Below are positions 12,105 to 23,100 of a stretch of DNA of 64,000 nucleotides, piece after piece (the first letter of the stretch is position 1; each line of letters begins with the position of its first letter). The translations under genes and the position numbers were made by a program. This DNA is from Turbatrix aceti (Eukaryota > Nematoda > Chromadorea > Rhabditida > Panagrolaimidae): the NCBI GenBank assembly GCA_963969345.1, contig OZ017767.1, positions 2,542,001 to 2,606,000 on the forward strand. Direction: 5' to 3'. The notes beneath the pieces were generated by a model that was not told where the DNA came from, ran no database searches, and worked only from the letters and a program-made list of their open reading frames with translations.

Positions 12105-12566
12105 TTACAGTTCTTTTATAGCCGACTCAATGTCTTCTTCCTGAAGTTTGACATCCAACCGACCGTCTTGAAGCTTGATATTTCCAACGTTGCTGGCCAA
12201 TGCATCCAATGCACTCTCGTCGGCAGTATCACCCTTCTCGTCGGGTCCATCTGAATCCAGGACAACCGGCGGCGGTAAAGTCTCGGCGGGATAATAGTAA
12301 TCGTCGAGGACTTTTACGATTTCGTCGAACGGCACCCAGTTGAGTCTATCCTGGTCGTAGGACTTTGTAGACCCGTATTTGGCAAACAACACCTTGAGCG
12401 CCGTATCCGGGAGTCCTTGAACAATGATATGTCTCCTCGGCATGCCAATGTTGAGTTTGTAAAGCGCGCAGTATTCTTTGACGCGAAAGACGAAGCATCG
12501 AAAATCGTCGCCGGCATCCGGGTTGAATTTTGGTGGTCCAAAGTAGGGTACGTCCTGTACGGCCAT
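12105..12566 (-). CDS. Small gag-like (retroelement capsid-like) protein
   Basis: 153 codons from ATG at 12566 to TAA at 12105. Codon use is GC-rich like the genuine exons. A CAG splice acceptor about 35 nt upstream of this ATG (near 12600) suggests a 5' leader exon or trans-splicing. The N-terminal part, with FRVKEYCALYKLN, a QGLPDTALKVLF stretch and a C-terminal FDEIVKVLDDYYYP, resembles the helical core of Ty3/gypsy-type gag capsid proteins, in which a Leu-rich helix and an Ala are followed by a helix ending in a YY/Y motif. The C-terminal third is acidic and ends EEDIESAIKEL. No protease, reverse transcriptase or LTR lies nearby, so it may be a domesticated single-exon gag remnant. The family assignment is inference; it could also be an unrelated small nematode protein. 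Confidence 0.5.
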   Translation of the reverse strand: MAVQDVPYFGPPKFNPDAGDDFRCFVFRVKEYCALYKLNIGMPRRHIIVQGLPDTALKVLFAKYGSTKSYDQDRLNWVPFDEIVKVLDDYYYPAETLPPPVVLDSDGPDEKGDTADESALDALASNVGNIKLQDGRLDVKLQEEDIESAIKEL

Positions 12567-14622
12567 GCTGCTGGCGTGATGTGTGAACAAAAAATGCCTG
12601 AAAAGAAAATCATTACGTTTCATACAGTTAAAAAAACACCAAATAAAGAGCTCGAGCTTTTTGTGCAACAGCAAATATTCTTCAAAAAAAAGCGCGAGTC
12701 ATGCGTGCAGCCTGCGAAGGACATTTGCAGTCGCAGATGGTCAAAGAGAGTCACCGCGAAGCAGAAGAGAACGCCAGACAACGAGAGTGTCCTGTCCTAT
12801 GCATTGTTGTCCTTTTTCTCTCGATTTTGCTCTTGTTCGTTGTTCGTTCATTCGATCGGTTGGATGAAGTGCATCCACTTCGCATCCATCGACACCTGTG
12901 CGACCTGAATGGTTGTTAGGCAGGCCACAAATTGTCGTCATGCACTCTTTGTCTTTAGTTTCCTTTTCCCATTTCCGTTCTCTTCGCGCATGACATGTCC
13001 AGTCGCGCCCAGGATGCTTGTTGTTGTCCGTCTTCCTGGGCAGCTTTTGGACAATGAATGAACGGTGTTTGACGCGTTGGATGCACGCATCACTGGTCAC
13101 AGCATTCAACGAATAACGAGCTCCCCGCTGTGTTCGTTGCTGTCCCCTGTGGCCATCTTTGGGATGGGAACAAGCATATATGCTTGTTCAATGTCCTACC
13201 CAGCGGCAATAGACTCTCAACAACTCAAAATCGAAGAACATGTCCAATCCTGTCTTTTTTTTTCTGTTCCTTCACGCGCGCGTGCGCGCGAACAAAAAAA
13301 ACAATATCCTTTTCTTTCTTTCTTTTCATTTATTTATTTTTTCACTCGGCACACTGGATACAGTTTGGTTCGTTAATTAAGAGCGAGCGGCACGCTTCAA
13401 GTGGCAAGATGCGCACGCGTACGTGTCTTTTCCTTCCCCTCTGGCCACCCTCCCTCCTAGGCTCCTCAGTGCTCGATGATGATGATGATGATGATGATGA
13501 TGGGAGGCAACTGGATGGATGCATCTTCCCCCCTCCTTCCCATCTTGCATTTTGCCACGAGCCAGTGGGCCAGTGTTCTCCTTGGCCTTCCTCAATTGCT
13601 TTTGCTCTTGCCGCTGCCACTGGCGCAATGCTGTTTTGTGTCGCTGCCAATTGTCACCCAGGGAGGCCGTCTTTTCCATCGCTCTGCATTCTTTCTTTCA
13701 TTCTTTGCGTGAATTCTTTCCAGTTTATTTCTGCAGGGAAAACGAACAAACCAACGAACGAGCGAACGAACGTAAGAGATCAAATCACACTTGTCTTGTT
13801 CGATTGCAATTTTGTCACGTTTTCGACCACTTGCTTTTCTTCTGATTGAACCTGCCTGACAATGCAAAAAATCCTACCCTTTGATAAATTGAGTTTCCGC
13901 GAGCGAGCAAAATTCTCGATTGCCTTTTTTTTACCCGGCCGGAAATATGTAATGACAATCAACGCTGAGAAAAACAATTTACCCTTGTTCAAATCAGTTT
14001 TGATCGTAAATATCTCACGCATCTGTTTTTTTTTCATTTTATTATCATTTATTTTTTGTTCGTTCCCGCGACCGACCGGCGCCAAGGGCCAGGGCCAGGG
14101 CCAGTAGCATCATTTATATTTAAAAAAAATTGTTTGGATTCTGGACGACGACAATATACAAATTTGAATTTGTATACAATGTGAAAAAAATAGATTTTCG
14201 CTACCGTCAAGGTTTTCGTTTTTGCGCCCCCACCCACCCCACGCCGCGATAGATGGATGAACCGTCGAAGAAGAAAAAAAGAGACATCATTGCCTCGTGC
14301 TGGTACGTGTTTGTGTTCGTATTCGCTCGATTTTTTTGCTTTTCCTTTCTCGCTCGTTGTCGTTGTCACGACCGAGTCCGACTCCGAGTCCGAGAGCGCC
14401 TGACTTGTCTGGATCGATTGAGAGAAGCGACCGAGGGGAGCGATGTTGGTGATGATCGCCGAGCCGACGACGCTGATCCTCGTTGTTTTCATGTCAACTC
14501 TGCTGCTGCTGCTGTTCCTGCTGTTATCTGGATTTATAAAATTCCAAGTGACAGTTTTTTTTTAATATCTAAAATTATTGTGTTTAAACTAAATATTTTT
14601 GAAATTTTTCTTCACTACCTTG
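12567..14622. other. Gene-poor region with a (GAT)n microsatellite
   Basis: Several long open frames exist here on both strands but overlap one another, are rich in Phe/Ser/Arg and lack domains. A GATGATGAT run lies at about 13476-13503. I find no supportable gene. Confidence 0.5.
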
Positions 14623-14627
14623 TGGCA

Positions 14628-15600
14628 CACAGTGGGAATTTCCCCTGCATTTTTGCGACCACGCGTGCGCACTCATTTCTTGCCGCGATTTTGTCTAGCC
14701 TCTTTTTTTGCTCGTTTTTTGCGAAGTGTGTTGTGTTCGACGAGGTATCCTGGAGCCAGGAATAGAGATTTCAATTTCGCATTTTTTTTACATTACTAGG
14801 CTTGGATAGTCGTATGTTTTCGCGCCAGAACTGAATTTTTTTGTCTTGTGCGCTTTGCGTTGGAAGCCGGAAAAAAACCGGCAATTTTGGATTTCGAAGG
14901 ATCCCCACTTGGCGCAAAAACATCCGGTGTTCCCAAAATTTTTTTTGGGAACTACTATCAGTGTGGTACACCTCTATGCAAAGTTGCTTCTCGATCGATC
15001 CGATTCTTTTCGAGATATTTTCATATCAGCTCTTTCACTATCGGTGATCACAAATTCGGTGATAAATCACGCTACCGCCAGTATGTTGTCGATCTTTTTT
15101 TTCGATATCGATTTCCTACATTACCTTGACTCAAACTAACGATATATGGCATCCATTGTTTTTTTTCCATAGGATAATAGTCTTTCTAGTGGAAGTTAGG
15201 TGGTAGATAATTTCTCGAAAAGAATCGGATGGATCGAGAAGCGACTTTGCATAGAGGTGTACCACACTGATAGTAGTTCCCAAAAAAAATTTTGGGAACA
15301 CCGGATGTTTTTGCGCCAAGTGGGGATCCTTCGAAATCCAAAATTGCCGGTTTTTTTCCGGCTTCCAACGCAAAGCGCACAAGACAAAAAAATTCAGTTC
15401 TGGCGCGAAAACATTCGACTATCCAAGCCTAGTAATGTAAAAAAAATGCGAAATTGAAATCTCTATTCCTGGCTCCAGGATACCTCGTCGAACACAACAC
15501 ACTTCGCAAAAAACGAGCAAAAAAAGAGGCTAGACAAAATCGCGGCAAGAAATGAGTGCGCACGCGTGGTCGCAAAAATGCAGGGGAAATTCCCACTGTG
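14628..15600. mobile_element. Fold-back MITE with CACAGTGGGAATTTCCCC ends
   Basis: An inverted repeat with arms of about 390 bp (14628-15020 and 15207-15600) and a loop of about 185 bp. The ends are CACAGTGGGAATTTCCCC. A 5-bp direct repeat TGGCA flanks it (14623-14627 and 15601-15605), consistent with a target-site duplication. No transposase frame. The arms are nearly identical. Superfamily not assigned. Confidence 0.8.
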
Positions 15601-15605
15601 TGGCA

Positions 15606-16559
15606 GTGATAAAAATTAAAAATAGTTTTTGCACGTACAGTTATTTTGCGTTGCTTAGTTATTCCGTGTTTTTCCAACCCCCAGATACACGTGGTAATTC
15701 AGTCTCCCAGAAACAGAATACATAAGTAGGTGTTGTTGAAGCTGAGCTGGTAGCATGTCACGGCAAAAAAGCGTTTCAACGAACGAGTTACTGCACGAAA
15801 TAAATTATTTTTTATTTCGCGTAATTCATGTTGTTTTGATAGTGTCCATTTGAAGAAAAAACATTGGTTATCATTTCTGATAATATTGGTTATTGTTGTT
15901 TGAAAATTTAAACGACTCAGTTTTGCCCAGTTTTTATAACAAACGGAGTTTTCGAACCTTTTGTCAAAAATTTTGATGTTTAAAATAACTTATTCGGTTC
16001 GACTGCGCTGTAATTTTTAAAATCTGTCCAGATACATTGTCAGTTATCAAACTTTATGATTTTAGATTTTATACCATTTGTATATTTTTTTTCGTAATAT
16101 TTTTTTTCCAAAAAATGTTTTTTTTGGTAAGCTTTTAATCTTAATATTTTAAAATATTTAGTTATATGCATATGGGCCTATCATCAGTTTTTTCTTTTGA
16201 AGAAAATGTACCTTTTTTTTTGGTGTAAATTTCACTATTTTTTATAAGTTTTGAGTATTTTTTGTTTACTTCAAAATAAGTCGATTCTGAGAGTAAAGTT
16301 TTCGCTGAACAAATTTACTCACAGTTTTTTTAACGATAAATATTTTCAAACGCTCGGCTGAAAATCAGATAATAGAATTGGCTTAGCTGTCAAATTTCAG
16401 GTTTTTTTTACAAATGATATAACATTACACCCAATTTGTTGTGTTCAACGGAATTTGCACCGAACTCTGAGGACACCCTCAGTTTTTTTACCTGCATTTT
16501 AGTATGTTGTAAAATTTCAATTTATTATAATATCAGTTGAATCACATTGCTTACAGTTT
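15606..16559. other. AT-rich intergenic DNA with dense polar CAGTT motifs
   Basis: No gene seen. Repeated CAGTT followed by T or A runs occur on the plus strand, for example near 15919, 16042, 16186, 16322 and 16482. Confidence 0.5.
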
Positions 16560-18300
16560 TTGATTTTTTTCTTTTTCGTATCCTACGATCGTAGCAGATG
16601 CCCCCATCGTAGTTTACAGTCTGTTACTCTTTCCCCCAGACCAGACCAAATGACGATTCGGGTCTGGTATCAAATTTCTGTTTTCGAACATCGCAGCCCG
16701 ATTCCTCCTTTTTTTTGCTGTCGAAAATGAAAAGAAAAAGGGAACGCCAGTTCAATAAAGCCTTGGCATTGAATTATGAGTAATTTATAAATAATAACTT
16801 TGAACTATGAACATCTCAGTTATTTTCACATTTTTTTATTCCAAAAAAAATCATGATTGTGGCAACTATTTATCTGAAGCAGTTTTTTTAACCTTTGCGT
16901 ACTCTGTACGATAATCACGGATGTCACCGTCTATTTACACTCTCCCTTAGTTAGACCAGACCAGACGGGTGCGGTATCAAATTTCAGTTTTCAAACTTCA
17001 CTGCCCGAATTCTTCTCTTTTTTTTGCAGACGCCTGCAAAAAATTGCCATCTGCAACACTCTCGCTGGAGCCTGAAATCCTTCTTCTCTACAGTTATCAA
17101 AGCGTATGATTAGACGATTTCAATTGCGAGACAAATGGATAACTTATCAATTTTTGTTATTATTAGTTTCCAAAAAAATTGTATATAAACAATTTCTAAT
17201 TTTGTTACCAGTGTACTTCTCTTTTTTACTGCAAACTGCTGCAAAGAATTTTTGTACAGCATGCTTTGCCCATTGAAGGAGCAGTTTTTTTATAACACTT
17301 TAGTTTCTCAAAAAATACGATTTTTTTCTTTAATAGGAGAATTATCAGTTTTACTAATTTCTTCGTTTTTATGTATACCATACCGTGGTTACAGATGCTC
17401 TCCTCCAGACAAGACCAGAAAGTAAATTTAGATTTTTGAACCTTGCTGCCCGAATACCATTTCTTGTTCTCAGTGTTACTTTATCTTTCCTTTTCGTACT
17501 TGTTCTACTTGTTCTATATGCTACTAGTTAACAGTTTGTTACGTTTTTCTACTTACATTGAAGGTAAAATTTTGGTATGCGAACTTTGGAGCCCGAATTT
17601 CTTCTTTTTCTGCAAATGCCTGCAAAACTGAATTCAAAAATGTGTTCTGCAGTTTTTTTTAACGATGGGAATTGTCGAATGTTTTGCACCGAACTCCGAG
17701 AATTTTATGTAATACATTAAGACAATTCAGTTTTTTTGCTGCATTTTGGTTCTTTTTAAATCGTGATTTAGAAACCGTTAATTTCAGTATTACTAACTTT
17801 TTCATGTCTGTATCCTACGATAGTCACAGATGCCATCATCGTATACTTTTCCATCACTCTCCCTCAAACTAAATAGATATCGGGTTTGGTATCAAATTTC
17901 GGTTTTCGAACCTCACCGTCCGAATTTCTACATATCTCCTTTTTTATCCAGACTGTTGCAAAAAAATGCTGTACAGCATTACTTCATCGCTACTGTATAC
18001 AGTTTTTTTCAACATTTTGGATTTCAAAAAATTATGATTTTATTACATTCCTTTGAGTTTATTAACTTCCTTTTTTTTTGTACTCTACGATGATTACAGG
18101 TGTCATCCTGTGCAGTCCTCGATATCAGTTACTCTCCAAAATCCTAAACCAGACCAGACAGCGATGCGCGTCTGGTGTGTATCAAATTTCGGTTTTCGAA
18201 CCTCACTGCTTGAATTCCAATCCTCCTCTTTTTTTTCTGCAGACGCCTGCAAAAAAAAGCTGTACAGCCTGGTACACTCACTCGCGAACCATTACATCAA
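16560..18300 (+). repeat. Diverged tandem array with shared hairpin-forming core
   Basis: At least four recognisable copies (about 16576-16720, 16900-17070, 17806-17990, 18083-18290), a shorter one near 17350-17450 and tail fragments near 17215 and 17570. The shared order is CTACGATxxTxACAGATG, then ACTCTCCC, CCAGACCAGAC, GGTCTGGTATCAAATTTC, GGTTTTCGAACCTCACTG, CCCGAATTC, a T/C tract, GCAGACGCCTGCAAAAA and GCTGTACAGC. CCAGACC can pair with GGTCTGG. In the 17.8 kb copy both sides change (CAAAC with GTTTG), which keeps pairing. The units may be decayed duplicated exons (each has a T/C tract plus GCAG) or structured noncoding RNA genes. No open frame persists across copies. Confidence 0.6.
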
Positions 18301-20184
18301 ACAGGCAAAAAGGATGGGCTGCCAAGCAACCGATAGCTTGCTTTTTCGACCCAGTGAATTTCCATGATTTCTGATGCCATTAGCTCAACCGATGATGCTT
18401 GTTTTTGGTCTGCTGCCGCCAAATTAATGACTCGTGGCCCTGTTTATTTGCTCTTTTGTCAGTCAACACAAAAATAGATGTAGTAATTTTTTTGTCAACT
18501 GCAAACATTAAAAAAAAGCGCATGCAGAGGATGAAAAAATTGGTTAGTGGTCGGTCGGTTGGTTGTTCATAACCTTTTTTTTTTATCGTTTGTTTTTTTG
18601 ATTGACGGTTATGTTCGGTTCGGTTGCACTTTCTGGCCTTGTTATTTTGCACGAAACACGAGCTTGAAGGGTATTTATTTCCATACCTGAAATTTTATGA
18701 CAACCTAGTTGTTATAGTTTGGAACTATTGAGGTTCAAAAAAATGTCCATGTGAAATTTTTTTTATGATAGTTTAGGAAAGGAAGCAGTTATCGGAGAGG
18801 AACAGTTATTGTTTTATTTGCGCTAAAATATTGTTTTATATTCGCAAAAAATAAGCAAGAATATTAAAAATATTTTGGATATAAATATTTCTTGAAAACT
18901 GTTTTGTGATAAAAAAATTCAAAAAAAATTGTAAGCATGAATATTAAAATTATTTTCGTTTCTACATACAGGGCAGTTATTGAGATCGGAATTATTTTTA
19001 GTTTATGATATCGCTATGTCAGTTTAAATCAAAAAAATATGTTACACGTAAAACGCGAAAGCTCAGTTTAAAAATCGTATTTTTGTGTAGTTTAAAAGAA
19101 AAAAAAAGCTTGAAATCCTTCACATTCCTTCAGTTTTTTTAGTATATACAAGTGCAAAAAAGCTTTTAGCAACCCAATTGAATCTTCCCCCTCTTTTCCC
19201 CGAATTTCACATTCATGGTGCCTAAAAATTCTACAATCATTTTTTTGCTCTTTCTTATTGTGTGTGTGTTTATAAACACTTATGCCTCATCACATCTGCA
19301 CGACATCTTCTTCTGCAGGGCTTCTGGGCAGGCAAGAGGCCAACTGACATGATAAGTAGTACCATTGATGTGCTTTTGCTTTTCTCGTATTCTGTTTTGC
19401 CCCTGCTTTCGATTTACCAGAAGATTATGACGCTTGGGGGCTTCTTTTTCGCCTCCTACAAGTAGCGAAGAAGTGTGCCGTCATGCCGAGAGTGGTCGGG
19501 TTGGTTTGTTTGTTTGTATTTATCTCGGCGCCGCGTATCTCGGCGCCGCATCATTCTATGTATTTAGTCTGGCCCTGCCTGCCCTGTCCTGTCATGTCCC
19601 CCATCTGTTTCAGGGTGGATGGAATGGCTGTCTTTTTCTTACTCGAGGCCTTCTTGTTCGTTGTTCAGAGCGTTTTTCAAAATTGACTAAACCGGACACA
19701 GTGGTTGGACACGGACACATCTGTCAGTTGCAATCTGTCCTCCATTTCTTGCCCTTGGCGACCCTTGATTTTTAATCCTTTCAGTGTTTTGTCGAATTTT
19801 AAATACAATTTTTGTTCTTTGTATAATATTTATATACGTTGATTTTGAAATTTTCAGACAAATCAGTTTTTAATTTTTTGTACGCGCGCGCGTGAATGAA
19901 TGCATCCAGAATCCAAGAGTCAATTATGGACCCTTTCAAAAATTATTTTTTCAGGTTCACCTGCCTCAATTTCAATTTCATTTTCCTTTCCAAGTCAAAA
20001 ATCACAGAAATTCCGTACGGTCATGCGTGAGGGATTCTGATCACCTGCCTACCTGCCTGCCTGCCCTCTAGCATATTGGGCTGAAACACACGCGTGCGTC
20101 TTCCATTTATTTTTCTGTCCATCCTGCAGCGTACGTACACACATCCCCTGACGTGAAAAAAAGGTTCGGAACGGGAGACGACGC
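18301..20184. other. Upstream region of the PACS gene
   Basis: AT-rich to mixed sequence with polar CAGTT motifs to about 19.1 kb and a GC-richer stretch at 19.2-20.1 kb. Short open frames lack domains. It presumably contains the promoter of the gene starting at 20185, but I see no specific element. Confidence 0.45.
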
Positions 20185-23100
20185 ATGACAGCAGCGACGC
20201 TGAAGGAACCACCCCCTGTGATGGATCACCACCATCACGTCGTCCCCCACTACCATCACGTACCGCATAACAGCGGTACGTCGGCGGCCTCCTCTGCTGC
20301 TACGCCTTCCCAGCAGCACCAGCATCCACAGCAGCAACAGGCTCCTGTGCATCAGAGATCAGTGACTTCTGCACAGAGTCTTCCAGCGACTTGTTCCGCG
20401 ACAAGTTCAACACCCCAGGCAGCTTCGTCTTCGTCGACTACGATGCCTCCAGTCCAAGCCGGCATCTCACAAACCCTGGGCGCTGTCCCAATGCAGCTCT
20501 ACGCGAACTGGGAAGTCGATCGGGCTTCTTCGTCGACGATTCAGCGGATTCTGACAATTGTAGTCACGAGACTGCACCTGACCGGCAGCCTCAGGCACGA
20601 GAACAATCTGGTCGTTGTTGCGAGGCTCCAGGGCCACAAACGGACACTTCGCAGCAACGATGTCGGAGTACTCTCGGCAAATGGGGACGTTTCCCTCGAG
20701 CTGTCGTTCACGATTCAGTACTCGCACTACATCAAACGCAAGAGCAACATTCTGCACATCCTCGTCCAGCGGAGGAAGCGGTACAAGTCAAGGCACATTC
20801 CCGGCTTCAAGACTCTCGCCATCGCTTACCTGAACCTGGATGACGTCCTCCAGCACGCCGGCCTAAGACAGGTTCAGCTCTGGGACACTGCGTACCTGAA
20901 TAAGAACGACGCTGATCTTTCGGGTTAGTTTGACAATTTTTACGAAATGATTTTTTTTATCTTTTTCCCCCAGTTTTTATCTATAATTTTATTTTCAAAT
21001 TTTTGTCATGAAGAAAAAGAACAGTTATCATTACTCAACCAACACAGATGTTGTTTCCATAATTAAATACAGAGTATTTTTTACATCGTTCCAAAAAAAA
21101 GAAAAAAATTTATGACCACAGTATATTTTATTTATTTTTCTTCCGTTTATTTTACGATAGGCCATTTGAATGGGTTTACGAGCCAGAAAAATGGCAGGAA
21201 GAGGACAAGTATGACTGGTAATGGGACTTGTTGTTTTTGTGCTTTGATGTACATATTTATATGTTTTTTTTTCTTGACTGTGTTTGAGGGTTTCATGTGA
21301 TCTCAGTTTTTTTTTTGTTGGGGTGTAGGAGGAAGAAAGCATTGGCGATCGAAGTGATTTTGCATGAAAAAAAAAAACCGACAGTGTTGAAATGATTAAA
21401 AAATTGACAAATTGCTTTATGAAATTTTCATGATTTTTTTTCGGTTAATTTTACGTTTTATACATACGTTTTTCTTTTAATGCTGCCACAAAAAACCCAA
21501 AAAAACTTTCATTTTATTTAATCACAGGGACAGTGATCTTTTGTCAGACGACGACCCTTACCTGATCGCAGTGCACCTGTCCATCTTATGAGCCAGTGAA
21601 CGTCCTTTGAACGTGTCTTGCCTCCGAGGCTTCCGTCTTTTTCCTTTGTCCAGACGAAAAACTTGTTTTTTCGGTAGTCCGTGGTCCAATTTAGTTCTTG
21701 ACGACGACCTGCGTTTCTGAAGGAGAGAGAGTTCGCTCCGACGTCATGGCGCTTCCGGTGACGTGATAACCTCACTGCTTTCTATCTCTTTTTTTTCTGC
21801 ATGTGTGCAAAGAACAAACTGCACTCAATTGGTCATGGAATGGAGTTCGACGTAGTCAACCGTAATTTTTGAAAGTAATGAAATGATTTGTCAACAGTTT
21901 TTTGTTTTTATTATTGCTGAAACGTACATCAAAATTTTTTAGAATTATATTCTGAACGATCAGTTTTTTTATTTATTTGAGAATCGAAATGCTTTTTTTT
22001 GTAAAATGAGCCAACTATAGAAAATCTTATCTTTGTCAAAAACGCTAGGTGTTTTTGAAAGAATTGCATGAATAATACATATTTTTTCAACGACAACAAC
22101 GACTTTGGTTTTGAAATAATATCTATGTTTTTTTATTTTTCTTCTGCAACGAATTCTGTAGCACCATGGTAGCCAGAGGGATTTTGAAAGGTTGCTCTTG
22201 TCAATCGTTGGCGTATCCAGGAAAGGGTAATAGTTTGGTCGCGAGAGAAACACAGCTGTCAGTTTTTTACGTTGAGTCTTTGTTTCCTTGTCATTTCTTT
22301 GTCAGGTTTTTTACGTTGAGTCTTTGTATGAAATAATAAAAAGATCAGTTTTTTTATTAGTAGTTGATTGTTACTAAAGGATTGCATTTTTTTTTTAAAT
22401 TGGATGTGAATTGCGATCAGTTTTGAATTTTTGTCAATGTCAGGAACGTTTCTTTGTTGATTCAGTGAATAACAATTCCCAAAAATGGCCTAAAAATAAA
22501 ATATCCTTTTTTTAACAAAACACCGGCAAATTTAAATTTTTTGTTGAAAATCTGGACCCAACTAGTTTTTTCAACGCATTTGGCATTTTTCCAGGATTTT
22601 TTCAGTTAATTAAAATTCTAAACATTGGCATGCTTTTTCACAAGATTTAGGCAATGCACAATTTTTTTTACAATTATTCAAAACCCTAAATTTGGTCTAA
22701 AAAAACTGAACCTTTCTTTTTCCGAAAAAAATAAAACCTTAAAGGTATGTATCAATAGAGGCACTGAACAGCGACCAACTACGATAACACACTTTGCCGC
22801 GTGTTTACACGTTCTTTTGTATGCATGAATGCAATACGTCGGAATAGGAAATGCACCACGTCTCTGTCTAAGGGGATTTGGTTTCCCCTCTCTGCCTGCC
22901 TGAATAGCAAGACTCGGGATGATTTTTTTATAAATAAAAATATTTTTAGACACCTTTTTTTCTGTGTTGTTGTCTACGAGCAACAGACACGGCAACAGAT
23001 ATGTATCCACGTTGTTCAGTTTTTTTTCTGACTGCAAAACTCACATGCCCCAGGCCGTGTCTTTTGTTGGAATGCAGCCAAAGACGGCTAAGTATTTTTT

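Noticed and set aside
13130..13849. 239-codon open frame with a poly-Asp stretch
   Set aside because: The poly-Asp is a GATGATGAT microsatellite; the rest is Phe/Ser-rich without domains, and open frames exist on several other frames there.
21154..21217. Possible small exon in the long PACS intron (acceptor before GGCCATTTGAATGGG, donor GTAATG)
   Set aside because: Its 64-nt length breaks phase, and joining 20923 directly to 24159 gives an uninterrupted match to the PACS family.
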